A DNA stretch of 64,000 bases, from the NCBI RefSeq assembly GCF_029784165.1, contig NC_073696.1, positions 235,477,271-235,541,270 on the forward strand, in the 5' to 3' direction. This document shows positions 34,346 through 46,754 of this stretch, piece after piece. Source of the stretch: Wyeomyia smithii (taxonomy: Eukaryota > Arthropoda > Insecta > Diptera > Culicidae). Positions within the stretch are counted from its first letter, which is position 1; each line of letters starts with the position of its first letter. The position numbers were made by a program, and so were the translations under genes. Below the pieces are notes generated by a model, which saw only the letters and a program-made list of their open reading frames with translations, made no database searches and was not told the origin of the DNA.

Positions 34346-35673
34346 ACTGGAAAGCCACTTCCGAACCTTCCCTATTCCTCACTACCCACTCGCGAAAATA
34401 GTGCGACGCCGGTCCTTCTTACACAATTATTAAACTTTAGTTTTAGTTAAGAAAAACATATAGAAGTCTTTTCGTGTGCCAAAGGTTTCATATGCTTTGC
34501 ACAGAGTCACATTTGCTACAAAAATTGTTGTCTGTTTTTCCGGACAAAATTCTACCACGTGTAATTACTTCAAATTAGGCGAAAAGTATTTAATGTGTCA
34601 CGAAGCAAAAAAATGTAAGGGTATAAAATCAAGTATCGCGATGAGAGGATTTAACAGATAGCATATGAAAAATTTAGAAAAGTTTGCATGAAAACATTCT
34701 GAAAGCCATTCGGGTGATAAAACATGTCCATGATTAGAAATTTTTCTGTGTTCTACTGCAAGTCCTGACTAGCGTTTCAAAGGACTATGTATGATGTGAA
34801 ACAAATAGAAAAAATAAAGTATTGTGAGCTTAGTTTCGAACTTTTTTTGTTCATCTCAAACATTTGACATCAAACCCAAAACTGGAAATGTAAAAAACAG
34901 TAGGTATTCATTTAAATTATTCATGGAAGAGATAGAACCGATTGATTGGTCCCCAGCTGCCAGAATTCAATTACTTTAGATTATCTCTATTCTCATCGTC
35001 TGTTACACCTCATCACGAAAGTTGCACTTCAGTTGCAATTCACATAAAATCGTGGAAATATCGCTATACTCGTCGTAAGTTGCTTTCGGATGTTGATTGC
35101 CTGTTCTTCTTCTGTGACATAACGACCCAAGTACCGAACTTAAAAAGTTTTTTTTCCCTCAACACCGAATAAACTGGTGAAACTAAAATCCTATCATTTC
35201 GTGCACTTCCAAGCTTGCTCAATGGTGGTTTCTTGAAGCAACTGCATTAAATATTCTGGCTTCAACTGGCCGTACGCGGCACGTGGTGCAAAAAAAAAAA
35301 CAGTCCCTCTCTGCTTCTTCGTGCAGATGGATGTCAAAGTTTTCCATATTTCCGCCTTGCTCGACACTTCCGACACCGTCCGGTTCTGACTGGAATGGCA
35401 AAATTCGACAGCAAAGTTCGGCACACTGAACACGAGAGGCCACCGTTGAGCATTACCATACGCCCTCCTTCTGCGTCAAGGATCATGGCATGGCGTGGCA
35501 TGGCCTTGTGGCGTGCTGACCGGAAAAGTCCATTTTATCTGTCATCCACAAAGGTCCAGCATGTGCCCGATACGGTCGGGCGATATGAATGTCAACTATC
35601 AGATGGCATCGGTGGTTGTTTCAGGGCTTTCGGGTGACGCGAAGAAACCGGGAACCTGAAGCTCAACTGGTAC
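34346..35673. other. No supported gene
   Basis: The 34.3-35.2 kb part is AT-rich and featureless to me. Between 35194 and 35637 there are longer frames on both strands with balanced composition (for example 35395-35637 plus and 35194-35433 minus), but none resembles a family I recognise. Confidence 0.35.
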
Positions 35674-36000
35674 CTAGTAGGTCATCGGGGCGGCAAATAA
35701 AAGTTTACGTTGCATGCAAACACGAGGGTTGATTTTTAAGCGAGCTCTAAGCTGTGCAGTTCGCTGAGGGGTGGTCATAACTAACGATAAAGTTTGACAA
35801 GTGCAGTTTTGTCGAACCATGCCGTAACCTGCACAACAGTTTTTCTGTGGTGCAATTGCCGAAATTGCACTTAGGGGAAATCCGCAGTTTTGAAAGATGA
35901 GGAAACACATGTTTGCATATTTTTTCCAAAAATTACGCCCGCTTGTACGTCCAGTTGAATTATATATGAACGTCACATTGCAGTCGCCACCAACTAACAC
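35674..36000 (-). pseudogene. Possible LINE endonuclease fragment
   Basis: A 108-codon minus frame begins MLVGGDCNVTF, resembling the GGDFN motif of LINE endonucleases. It ends LRARLKINPRVC, which could correspond to sequence after the terminal SDH motif. The intervening residues are not convincing and it may be chance. Confidence 0.3.
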
Positions 36001-36237
36001 GACTAACTATTATTGGATAAAATTCCTAAACTTTTGTACTGCCATTTTTCGCTGACATTGTTCTCCAACTGCCGTAAACGCACACCGGAATTTAAAACCC
36101 GCCCAGCGAAACGGCCGGGGCGGTTCGGTAGGGTTCGAGTTGCCAGCAGTTTTCGGAGCATTGTAATTGTGCTTTCCAGTGGCGGCAGCCGAGCCCTGCA
36201 ATAAAATGCAATTGGACCGGTTGTTTTTGCTTCTAAT

Positions 36238-36353
36238 GATATTTCCGGAGGAGAGCGATAGCGAGTGGGTGGAATAAATGCTTTGCGAATTATTCCGATC
36301 GTGGAAATATGCTTCCGGTTTCGCGTGTATGCGGTCGTTTTCCATTTTATTAG
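36238..36353 (+). repeat. Direct repeat copy 1 of a 110-bp block
   Basis: This block, starting GATATTTCCGGAGGAGAGCG and ending TTCCATTTTATTAG, recurs at 38539-38647. There are only a few differences: A/G and A/C substitutions and a 7-bp length difference after CGCGTGT. The copies are in the same orientation, 2.3 kb apart. Confidence 0.9.
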
Positions 36354-38538
36354 CGCTTTCCGGCTGTTGCATCTTGTTTCGCTGTTTGCTTCCTGTTGTG
36401 CGGGGATTTTGTTCGTCCGGCTTCCGATGCAGTGCGGCTGACAATTAGAAGGAAAAGTTATTTATGCTTGTACAAACCCGTACTGCGGCGGGCTTGTTAA
36501 CAGGTGTAGTAATTCTGCATTCAAATTTGCTATCAAAAACAAATCAGTAAACAGACGGGTACAGGAGAGATGGTATTTATGTTCAGCTGCTTTTTGAAAT
36601 TCTATAGTTGAGTGTAATTACTTCTAACAATACAACCTTATTGGTAGAGTACAGGATAAACATACATATTGTATGATGTAAATTTCGAATGAGCTGAGAA
36701 AATTGAAAAAGCTGAGAAATCAAAGAAAAAAGATATGTTAATGTAATGGAATAAGAAACTGGCAGATTAATTTTCAACTACCTAAACTTGCAAGAAAATA
36801 TTATTATTAAAATGATATCTGCGTGAGTCGCTATATTTTTTTCACGATTGTATTTAGAAAAATGAAAAAAATATTTTCAGTTTAGAATGTCGTAAAACGG
36901 CTAGAGAAAATGCAGTCTCCATTTTTCTCATTTTTCAAATGCAGAGTGGGAGGCTTGCTTGAGCGTTTTGTTTTTTTTAGCTTCCTAGTTTTCGTTCGCT
37001 ACCAGCAACACCAAGCGGTCCTGGCACTGTAGCGTTGGAAACGTTATGCAAATAAAAAGTTGCCTCCTTCAATTACGACCAGACGATGTACCATGTTTTA
37101 CTGCTTTCTGTATATGCAGCACCAGCTGAAGCAATATTTTTCATATGCAATCTTTCTAGTTTTTACATGGTACCATACAACGGGTGTTTTTCAACGAACG
37201 TCTGTTCGATCTGGTTGAAGCAAGTGGAACCCGGCACCCGGTTATATGGGAACCAGATGCTGGCCAGAATGACTTGACCACAGGAAAAGGTGAGAACATG
37301 ATACGCTACCAACACCTGGAAGTTAATAGTAATACGACTGAAAGGAGCTGAAAATGACCGGTACAGGTGCGGCAAGCAGTGACCGTGTTTAATTAAAAAT
37401 GTTACCGAGAAATGGGGCGGGACTGAATCTCGTTTAGGAACTGCTACTTCGGGATACGGAAGCCGGTTTGTATGCTTGAATCGTGGCATAAAATTGCTTC
37501 TCGGTAGGAATTTTAAACTTTATTGTATATTTTATATTCAAATTTTACCTGGCTAGTTTATGTATTCATTTAATAGTTTTTGAAGCTATTTCATATCAAT
37601 ATTTAAGGATATCTATTTCTAAACCCAGTCTGGGTGGCAACATATTGCAGCAGCGGTCAAATGTGAAGTAAATCATTTTTGGTTGGCTGGGTGGGTACCG
37701 CGGCTCAACTTCCAACTGGGGTAACGAATGTCGTTGGGGTTCAGTTGTTGATGTATTTTTACCACAATTGCAGTGGTTACGAGCTTTTAACCTGTGGAAA
37801 ACGATGACCTGTTGGTGCTTCAGGTGTTCCATGATTCATATTTTGCCTGCTGTTCCCTTTTTGTTTACAGTTTGTTCTAATTGACTTGACTTGTCACTCG
37901 CACCTTTGCCTTACGGTATTGGAAAAGTTGTATGGAAATCACTCCCAAAGCAAATTTATTCAGTTTCCAGTGTTCTGGGTTTACATGGATTGATTGAGCT
38001 GCAGCTGCATTGTATTCCATCAGGCAAAGTTCCATGCATTGACTGGAAATTAATTTTAAATCGTTCGAGTGGAAGACATATCTGACAGCCCACTCAAATC
38101 TGTTTGTATACAGGAGAAAAACACACTCATGCACATTATGAAAAGAGATTTTTTTTAAATTGACGTCCCTGTTACTGATTCCTTTATGATGAATTTACAT
38201 CCGATTAATTATACAGTTATTTTTAATAAAAACAATGATACAAGTTTAAAAAAGGCTGTCATAAGATAAACAAGTGCCCTACTTGGGAATACGGTAAAGT
38301 GTGAAAGCTCGTTTTGGAAACTCTTTTTGTTTGTCTTTTCAAGCCAGCGTAAAAAGTTATATGTATGTATGTACATATTCACATCAAATTAATTTACGAG
38401 TTTAATTAAAAAGGCTTTACCACAGCGATTGATTTCGAGAGTCACGAGGATTATGCTTGTGACGGTTATTAATAATCGCAATAATTTTACTCAGCTTTTT
38501 TGTAACGAAACTGGAAAACTTTGAACCAGTTTCATAGA

Positions 38539-38647
38539 GATATTTCCGGAGGAGGGCGATAGCGAGTGGGTGGAATAAATGCTTTGCGAATTATTCCGAT
38601 CGTGGAAATCTGCTTCCGGTTTCGCGTGTCGTTTTCCATTTTATTAG
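38539..38647 (+). repeat. Direct repeat copy 2 of a 110-bp block
   Basis: The second copy of the 36238-36353 block lacks 7 bp near its 3' end. It could come from a partial duplication of the intervening DNA or be an assembly join. It lies 200 bp left of a large foldback element. Confidence 0.9.
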
Positions 38648-38847
38648 AAAAGTAAAATCCAAAAAAGCATGTCTATGCCATAGAGCAGAATGGTTCAACG
38701 CGACTGTCTTTGATCCGTACGAAACTTTACTGATGTGTTGACTAACATACAATATTGAATTTTTCCTCAATCGCGACTTTTTCCTTCGGAGTAACTGTCT
38801 AGAAGGCGTATTAGAAAAAAAAACAAGAATTGAAAAACTAAAAAATG

Positions 38848-40455
38848 CCATATGGGTAATTCCATACGAAATGTACATGCCACTTGAACACGACCATCAC
38901 GGATTTGGCACAAAGCTGGGGGAATTATTCATCTGAATTCACTATGGAAAAATCCCAATTTTGGTGTCGATTGGAATACCCCCCGCTCTGTGGGACCCCC
39001 CTCTTTGTGACAAAGTCAGGCAATTCTTGTTCAAAATTCCGTTTTTCTTTTTTTTACAATTCATAGATGTAGGACGTCCGCAAAATACTGATAGATGATT
39101 TTTAAAAGAAATACACAAAGGAATCCAAAAAAAATATATTTTGTGACTGGAAGTGTTGCCAGATAGATTATTTTTGTATTTGAAAACTAAATTTACATTT
39201 TTCGGCAAATGCAGCCATTTTATTTCAAATTTGATAATTTCATCGTGTTGCTTAGAGAATTTCACGTAAGAAACAACTATCATCCCTAGGTAATATGAGC
39301 CAATCTCGAGATATAACATTTTTACGAAAATAGTTGTAAATTTAGTAATTAATTTATTTTATAGTTTATAGCCGTAAGACACCCGAAAAATAGTGATGAG
39401 TGAATTTTGAAGAAAATCAACCAAGGAATCCAGAAAAAATAGTATTTTTGACCGGAAGTGTTGCCAGATAGAATATTTTTCTATTTTGAAACTGAATTTG
39501 CATTTTTCAGCAAATGTAGCTGAGTTTATTTTAAATTTGAAGGTTTCATCGTGTTTCTCGAAAAATTTTACGTAAGAAACACTTATCACCCCGTGGTAAT
39601 ATTAGCCAATCTCGAGATATAGCATTTTTACGAAAAACTAGTTTCGAAATTTAAAACCATTTTTGTAAAAATGCTATATCTCGAGATTGGCTCATATTGC
39701 CACGGGGTTATAAGTGTTTCTTATGTAAAATTTCCCGAGAAACACGATGAAACCTTCAAATTTAAAATAAACTCAGCTACATTTGCTGAAAAATGCGAAT
39801 TTAGTTTTAAAATAGAAAAATATTCTATCTGGCAACACTTCCGGTCAAAAATACTATTTTTTCTGGATTCCTTGGTTTATTTTCTTCAAAATTCACTCAT
39901 CACTATTTTTCGGATGTCTTACGGCTATAAACTATAAAATGAATTAATTACTAAATTTACAACTATTTTCGTAAAAATGTTATATCTCGAGATTGGCTCA
40001 TCCATATTACCTCGGGATGATAGTTGTTTATTACGTGAAATTTTTCAAGGAACACGATGAAATTATCAAATTAAAAAAAAATGGCTGCATTTGCCGAAAA
40101 ATGTAAATTTAGTTTTCAAATACAAAAATAATCTATCTGGCAACACTTCCAGTCAAAAATTATATATTCTTTTGGATTCCTTGGTTTATTTCCTTTAAAA
40201 ATCATCTATCAGTATTTTGCGGACGTCCTACATCTATGAATTGTAAGAAAAAGAAAAACGGAATTTTGAACAAAAATTGCCTGACTTTGTCACAAAGAGG
40301 GGGGTCCCACACACCGGGGGGTATTCCAATCGACACCAAAATCGGGATTTTTTCATAGTGAACCTAGATGAATATTTCCCCCAGCTTTGAGCCAAATTCG
40401 TGATGGTCGTGTCCAAGTTTATTCTTTTCCGTGGACACTTCGTATGGAATGACCC
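38848..40455. mobile_element. 1.6-kb foldback palindromic element
   Basis: The arms are inverted around about 39655. The outer ends ATGGGTAATTCCATACGAA and TTCGTATGGAATGACCCAT pair, then GACACGACCATCACG-like blocks, AGGACGTCC and GATGTAGGACGTCCGC. The inner parts pair ATGTTATATCTCGAGATTGG and complement. Each arm contains two related ~300-bp modules (each with CTGGAAGTGTTGCCAGATAG or its variant), so the order is a-b-b'-a'. There is no coding capacity. Exact target duplication unclear. Confidence 0.85.
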
Positions 40456-40857
40456 ATATTCAATTCAGTTGGCGCCAAGATAATGGTGGAATGGTGGAAT
40501 ATTTTCGGGGAATAAAGGTCAACAAAGGGGTTTGTTCAAACGAATTGAAAAAAATCAATTTCAATGCTGCAGTAAACACATCAGCAAAATATATTTTGAA
40601 ACTGGGGGTTCCGAGAAAAATGTTTTTGTTTATTCCTGGTTGTTCGAGTTTTGAATCGTGAGCGAATTGAAATCTTGATAGTCACAGAAACATGTAATAA
40701 CAAATTTTAAACTGTTGAATATCGCTTCAGCTTTGAAACCCTGTACAATTGAAGTAAAAAAATCCTCCGATCTTTTTTAGTGCAAAAAAACATTTAAAAC
40801 TATTCATTCAAAATATTATTTTTATTGCATAAAGCTTTTTGGCTATATGCGTACATC

Positions 40858-43800
40858 CAGAGCCGGATTTACGATTGTGGGGCCCGGGGCCCAGTTTACA
40901 GTGGGGGCCCCAGAATAAAACAAAATCGTTTTTTTTCATCGCACGAGTTAAAAAAAACATTTATACTCTCAATTCAACAATGCGAAGTTTGACAGCCTTT
41001 CATTCTACATAGTCGTACGCAACCTATTTTCAATCATCTTCATCTTCATCTTCGAAAAACACCCTCCAGTTGCGTTCGAGATCATTATGCCTTAATCAGA
41101 CACCGCATATCACCTGATATCGCCAGATGATATCGGATATCACCTCGGGTGTTCACTCTACAGTCAGATGATATGGTTTGACATTTACTTTGGTAATTAA
41201 AAAGAGAAGAAAACAAAAACAGGTCAAGGCGAAAACAATACAACAGGAGCAATGTAATTAGGATAGAGATTTCAGCTAGTTGGCTCGCACCAACGCGAAC
41301 TCTCATATGCAATTGTTGAAATGTGCGGGATGACAAAAGTAAAAATATTTCCTTCTTTCTATTTCGCATGCAACGCGAATTTCGAAATTTGTAGGGTTGC
41401 GTCAATTGTCTTTTGGCCGGGTTGCCAACTGCTGCAAATCTGGTTTTTATTGGTTTCCGAACATGATATCCGCGATACCATGTAGCCGAGGTGAAATCCA
41501 ATGACAGCTCGATTGTATGGGATATCAGGTGATATGGATATGACATGGTGATATGGCCTCGACAGCGGGAATCGCCTGATATCAGGTAATATACAGTGTA
41601 GAACGGGTGAACGGGGTATTAGGCTCAAATAAATCATCAAATAAAATAATTTTTGCAAGGCACTAACAGGTTTTGATTTTTTTCTTCGTATAATCTTTTT
41701 TGAGCTCCACTCGCGGGGTTTTGTGGCAATCGCACATTTTGAACAAATGTAATGATGAATTCGGTTTACAGCCATATCTGACTGTCGAAATCCGAAAATT
41801 TTTTCTTGCTATCTGAAAAAGAACCTACAGCAATTTGAAAAAATTGCGATCCACAGGCAAAAATTTGCACACAATTTGAGAAAGACTGCGCAAATATAAG
41901 GCGACCCTGGCAATCACTACAGAAACTAGGAAAAAACCACGCACATCTGCAGGCCAATAAAATCTGCACACCAACTCTGAAAATCTGCATTTTGCAACGC
42001 ACATCTGGTGTCCCTGATTCGGATAAGCCTATTTTTATTTGGAATCAACAGCAATGCATTAAAAAAACTTGTGAATTATTTTCTTTCTCTGCTTTACCTC
42101 CCATGCGCGCTGGTTCGATTCAAATGGTGTGTTAATGTGTGTCATGTGAATCGAAGGTGAACTCTTTTGGTAGTAGTTGTGATTTTGGCGCTCGCGAAAA
42201 AATAACACTGAAGGAAAGTTTCAGATTGGAATGGTCTGTTTTAATTTTCTTGCTGAGCAATTCTCGCTGGAACTAGGCCACTAGCTGCACAAGGTCTTTC
42301 AAATTTGATATAAATGCACATAGTTATTAGATATAGAGAAAAAATGATAACGCCATTTTTGTTTGATCGAATTTGTTGACCCCTTAGTCACCAAGGGGCG
42401 AAACAATTTTCAGAAAAGTTGAAATTTTAACAATTCTTGATGTATTATTCGAGCTATATCTCTAAAATTCGTTATGTAAAGTACTACAAGTAGCACTTTT
42501 CTGTAAAGAATGATAGGGCTTTCATTTGAAGTGATCAGAATTTAGGCCGCCATCTTGAATTTGGCCGCCATCCTGGCATTATATCAGAAAAATGCAATTT
42601 TGACCGTGTTCGCAACTACCGATTTCCGATCTGAGACCAGCATTAGAAAGCTGAGAAAAAATGCTATAAGATGCAAGAAAAAAAATTTGGTGAGCATCAG
42701 TGTTAACCCATCAATTGAAGCTATTTTCCAAGCTGAGTTTCAAAATATTTATCGTGCATCGCGCAATCAACGTAGTAATCTGTCTACTGACACCAAGTGG
42801 ATGCACATAACATTGTCCATATATGTCCATATATCATAATCGATTGATGCTACAACTAGTACGCCACTACTGTTTTTTTAAGTTTAGTGAGAATAATGAG
42901 TACAACACTAGCATGTGTGATACTAACAAAGCGATAGGTTTTTTATTACTGAGCAGTTCCACAAAAAATGTCCCAGTTTTAATATTTCATTTAAATTGTC
43001 ATTTTTAATTTGGCTGAAACTCTGCAGAGACGTTTCTATAGGCAAAATTGTCATTTTATGCTATTGGTTTAATTTTTTGGAGCACGACTCATTTTTGAGA
43101 AGCTACTGAAAATGCTATTTTGGGAAGGTATTTATGATTACAAATATGTTTAGGGCCATAACGGTTTGTTTGATCGGTATGACGTCTTCGATAAAGTTGT
43201 AGATAATACTTTTGTCTTTCTGAAAAAAATATACACTCTATAACTTTCTTTTGGTTGCATTGTTCCAGTAATTTTTTGTAGTTTTTATAAAAAAAATAGA
43301 TTTTAAAAAAATGAGCTTTTTAGATAGATATCGGCTCTATTATCGTCAGATTTTACCTAAGATCGCCCGGGGAGTAAATGATGTCCTAGAGCGATAAATT
43401 TTTGCATGATGGTTTTTCATAATGCAGATTATCTTCCTACAAAAGATTAGTTAGTAGTTAGTAGTAGATCTATGTCTTCATTGGCCCTCCGGGCGATAAT
43501 AGCTAAAACCTGTCGATAAATTTACATTTTTCTCTTAACTTTTTTTCAATAAAAAAAAATTAAAAAAAAATTCTTTTCATTTTGAAGTGTATATTTTTTC
43601 GGAGAGACAAAAATATTAACTACAACTTTATCGAAGACGTCATACCGATCAAACAAACCGTTTAGGCCCTGAAAATATTTGTAATCATAAATACCTTCCC
43701 AAAATAGCATTTTTCGATAGCTTCTCAAAAATGAGTCGTGTTGCAAAATATTAAACCATTAGCACAGAATGGCATCTTTTGCCTATAGAAACGTCTATGC

Positions 43801-44687
43801 AGAGTTTCAGCCAAATTAAAAATGACAATTTAAATAAAATATTAAAACTGGGACATTTTTGTGGAACTGCTCAGTATTAAAAAACTTATCGCTTTGTTCA
43901 CACATGCTAGTGTTGTACTCATTATTCTCACTAAACTTAAAAAACAGTAGTGGCGTACTAGTTGTAGCATCAATCGATTATGATATATGGACATATATGG
44001 ACATATATGGACATAACATGTGCATCCACTTGGTCTCAGTAGACAGGTTACTACGTTGATCGCGCGATGTACGATGAATATTTTGAAACTCAGCTTGGAA
44101 AATAGCTTCAATTGACGGGTTAACACTGATGCTCACCAAATTTTTTTCTTGCATCTTATAGAATTTTTTCTCAGCTTTCCAATGCTGGTCTCAGATCGGA
44201 AATCGGTAGTTGCGAACACGGTCAAAATTGCATTTTTCTGATATAATCCAAGATGGCGGCCAAATTCAAGATGGCGGCCTAAATTCTGATCACTTCAAAT
44301 GAAAGCCCTATCATTCCTCTTTACAGAAAAGTGCTACTTGTAGTACTTTACATAACGAATTTTAGAGATATAGCTCGAATAATACATCAAGAATTGCTAA
44401 AATTTCAACTTTTCTGAAAATTGTTTCGCCCCTTGGTGACCAAGGGGTCAAAAAATTCGATCAAACAAAAATGGCATCATCACTTTTTCTCTATTTCTAA
44501 TAACTATGTGCATTTATATCAAATTTGAAAGACCTTGTGCACCTAGTGGCCTAGTTTCAGCGAGAATTGCTCTGCTGTAAATTGAACTTTTGATTGAATC
44601 TCGTTTTTGATAACGAAAAGAACTTTTTTCGTTTTGTGGGGGCCCCAAAAATGTGGGGGCGTGGGCCCCCCCTTGAATTCGGCTCTG
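40858..44687. mobile_element. 3.8-kb hAT composite with large internal palindrome, 8-bp TSD
   Basis: The left end CAGAGCCGGATTTACGATTG and right end TGAATTCGGCTCTG are imperfect inverted repeats with GGGGGCCC-rich subtermini. CGTACATC is duplicated perfectly at 40850-40857 and 44688-44695. No transposase was found. It contains ATATCACCTGATATC-rich repeats (41090-41600) and a palindrome of about 985-bp arms (42255-43237 and 43586-44572). Confidence 0.9.
42255..43237. repeat. Left arm of large palindrome
   Basis: It starts GAGCAATTCTCGCTGGAACT and ends GAAAAAAATATACACT. It pairs over almost its whole length with 43586-44572, separated by a ~350-bp loop. Arms are similar but not identical, so they are not a recent exact inversion. 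Shared blocks include CCGCCATCTTGAATTTGGCC and ACTACCGATTTCCGATCTGA. Confidence 0.88.
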
Positions 44688-44740
44688 CGTACATCATCCG
44701 AGCAATGTTATGTTAGGCATGATTTGTTTCCGTTATTTAT

Positions 44741-44872
44741 ATTTTTTTTTATTCTCGCTCATTTTCCGTCGGTCTAGCTCCGCCACTGTTGTTGTGCCAA
44801 TCACCGACGCCCTTGAAGGCGACTCCACCCAGGACCCTAACTTACGATCCGGTGATTAACGGACCGGCGCAC
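44741..44872 (-). mobile_element. SINE 3' fragment, inverted
   Basis: Inverse of the 3' half of the SINE at 22234-22585: TTCCGTCGGTCTAG, CACCGACGCCC and GGACCCTAACTTACGA match its complement. The T run at the left is the poly(A) tail. The fragment lacks the polymerase III promoter. It recurs in each array unit (about 47919, 51098 and 52590). Confidence 0.85.
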
Positions 44873-45809
44873 CGTGGGACGAAATCCAAAATAGTAGGAC
44901 ATTGGTGTTTGTGATGAAACGCATAGATTTAGCGTTTCGATGTCTTCTAGAAAGTTTCAAAAGTTCAGTTTTATAAGTACTTTATTCGGGTGGTAAAATT
45001 GTTTGTTTAAGGGGGGTGTACACCAAAATGAAAAAATAACTTTTTTATTTCGTGATGAGCTTGGTTACTTTCTTTCGACACATTGTAGAATTAGCTATTT
45101 TGAGCAAGTTCGTAGAAGACTGAAATATTCTATCTCTTTTAAAAGCTGACAAAGTTATAAGATATAAAAGTAAAGCACCCCCTTAAAATGTGTTTTTGGG
45201 TGATAACGCTCTTATCTCAATTTTGCCATTGTTTAAGTGTTTTACAAACTATAAACTAAGATTAATTGTCACATTTTTTTGGAAGAAAGTGTATCGCTAT
45301 CTCTTAATTTGGAAGAGTTATGTCTGTTTTTGCAATTTTCTGACACAATCTTCAAGAGAACATAACTTGCGGAAAGGCAGTTATGGGCAGGTACTTTCAG
45401 TTTCATTTCATTCGGATACTTATTACCTCCAATTGTGTATATATGTCGTATGTGAATCGAAGGGGATTCATAGTATTTTTCGGAAATTGGGTTGCAACTT
45501 TTCTGGAATATGATAATTTTTTAATCAACTTTTTCTTTAAATCGGACAATCGGCGCCCGTAAATGAGTAAGCCATGGACGTTTGGTGATTTGACAGGTGC
45601 TCGGAAATATAAGCGAAGTGTTGAAATGTGTAACTTTAAAAAATCCGAGTTGTTTGACGTCTGGTCAGATTCGCGAGTGCGAAAGGGAAATGTTATGAAA
45701 TATGTGAAGCACAAAATAGATGGAGAAAAATTGGATTCGAATAATAAAATTCCAGAAAAGTAAATTCCAAAAAAATACTATGAACTCCCTTCGATTCCAG
45801 TACGACATA

Positions 45810-46050
45810 CACTAAAGTCCCCTTTTACACGGGGGATACGTGCCGCGTAAAAAAACCGCGTAAAAAAAACGCGTAAATTCCGGAATCCGCGTAAAAAAAA
45901 ACCGCGTAAATTCCGGAATCCGCGTAAAAAAACCGGGTAAATCCCGGAATCCGCGTAAAAAAAACCGCGTAAATTCCGGAAACCGCGTTAAAAAACCGCG
46001 TAAATTCCGGAATCCGCGTAAAAAAAGCCGCGTAAAAAGCGACCTTAGTG
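45810..46050. mobile_element. 241-bp MITE with CCGCGTAAA minisatellite, TA TSD
   Basis: The ends CACTAAAGTCCCCTTTT and AAAAAGCGACCTTAGTG are inverted and related to the MITE at 21361-21551. TA flanks both sides (45808-45809 and 46051-46052). The interior is a minisatellite of CCGCGTAAATTCCGGAAT-type repeats. It sits in one arm of a local inverted repeat whose other arm (45435-45483) shows the empty site. Copies recur at 48987-49227 and near 53658-53900. Confidence 0.88.
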
Positions 46051-46754
46051 TATATATACAATTGGAGGCAATTACCCCTATGGTTATTGGTGAAATTTCT
46101 ATCGTTTACTTTATGAAATAAGTTCGAGAATTTAGGTACTATTGTGACGGCTCATTCCTCCCGAAAATATCCCGGATGGTTCCGTCACGGGTCACAGGGC
46201 TGAGATACATTCCGGTCATCCCGGAAGAAACCCAGCCTTCTGCTGAGGCCCAACGAAAACATATTTGATATAAACTAGAACACAGCCTTCTGCTGTGTGT
46301 TGTTTTAGTCAGGCCAAACATTTGGACTCCTTGCGGCAGAACCGCAACGGTTGCGTCAACAGGTCATTCGGGAAACTCCTTGATAAAGAACCTCCAAATA
46401 TTCTATCAACAAGCTATGTAATCATTAACTCAGCACACCGCAAAGCGCCAAGCCATCGAGTCATTGCATAACTCGGTGGTGAACAAACGAAACTCGACAA
46501 ACGATAGCGTCGCCGAGCGTCGCTCATGCTCTCGCGTGGTTTTGAGCGCTCGGGTCAGCGCACGTGTTACAGAGCGCAAGTTTGACATGCTCAAGGAAAA
46601 TAACTAACGCTCTAGAATATAAGTTCGAAAAATGAAATGGGCCGAGAGAAAGCTCAGGCCAGAAAAGTATAGCTAGATAAACGGTAGCCAGAGACCGGAG
46701 GGGAAGACTTCTCACTCTGAGTTACCTTTACTTACTTACTTTTAAGGCGACAGA

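Larger units (their letters stand above)
36001..38847. other. Mostly unassigned, possibly unique host DNA
   Basis: Base composition around 36.0-36.5 and 36.9-37.8 kb is less AT-rich than the neighbouring repeats, but no exon with clear splice sites or domain could be built. It contains the direct repeat pair annotated separately (36238-36353 and 38539-38647). Confidence 0.4.
43579..46754. repeat. Tandem array unit A (3.18 kb)
   Basis: First unit of an array of about 3.5 copies. It contains the right palindrome arm and right end of the hAT composite (to 44687). An inverted SINE 3' fragment (44741-44872), an inverted repeat around 45435-46075 holding a MITE, a segment of unknown origin (46130-46710) and, at its end, a 28-bp RTE 3' tip follow. 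Unit A differs from B-D at several shared positions and looks oldest. Confidence 0.93.

Noticed and set aside
35194..35637. Possible host coding exons on either strand
   Set aside because: Frames are open and compositionally balanced but overlap on both strands, show no family resemblance and lack convincing splice pairs.
45826..46045. CRISPR-like repeat array
   Set aside because: Repeat units are short, unequal and abut without unique spacers; eukaryotic minisatellite in a MITE.
45825..46061. Frame with repeated FFTRIPGFTRFF-like residues
   Set aside because: It is the minus-strand reading of the CCGCGTAAATTCCGG minisatellite inside a MITE.
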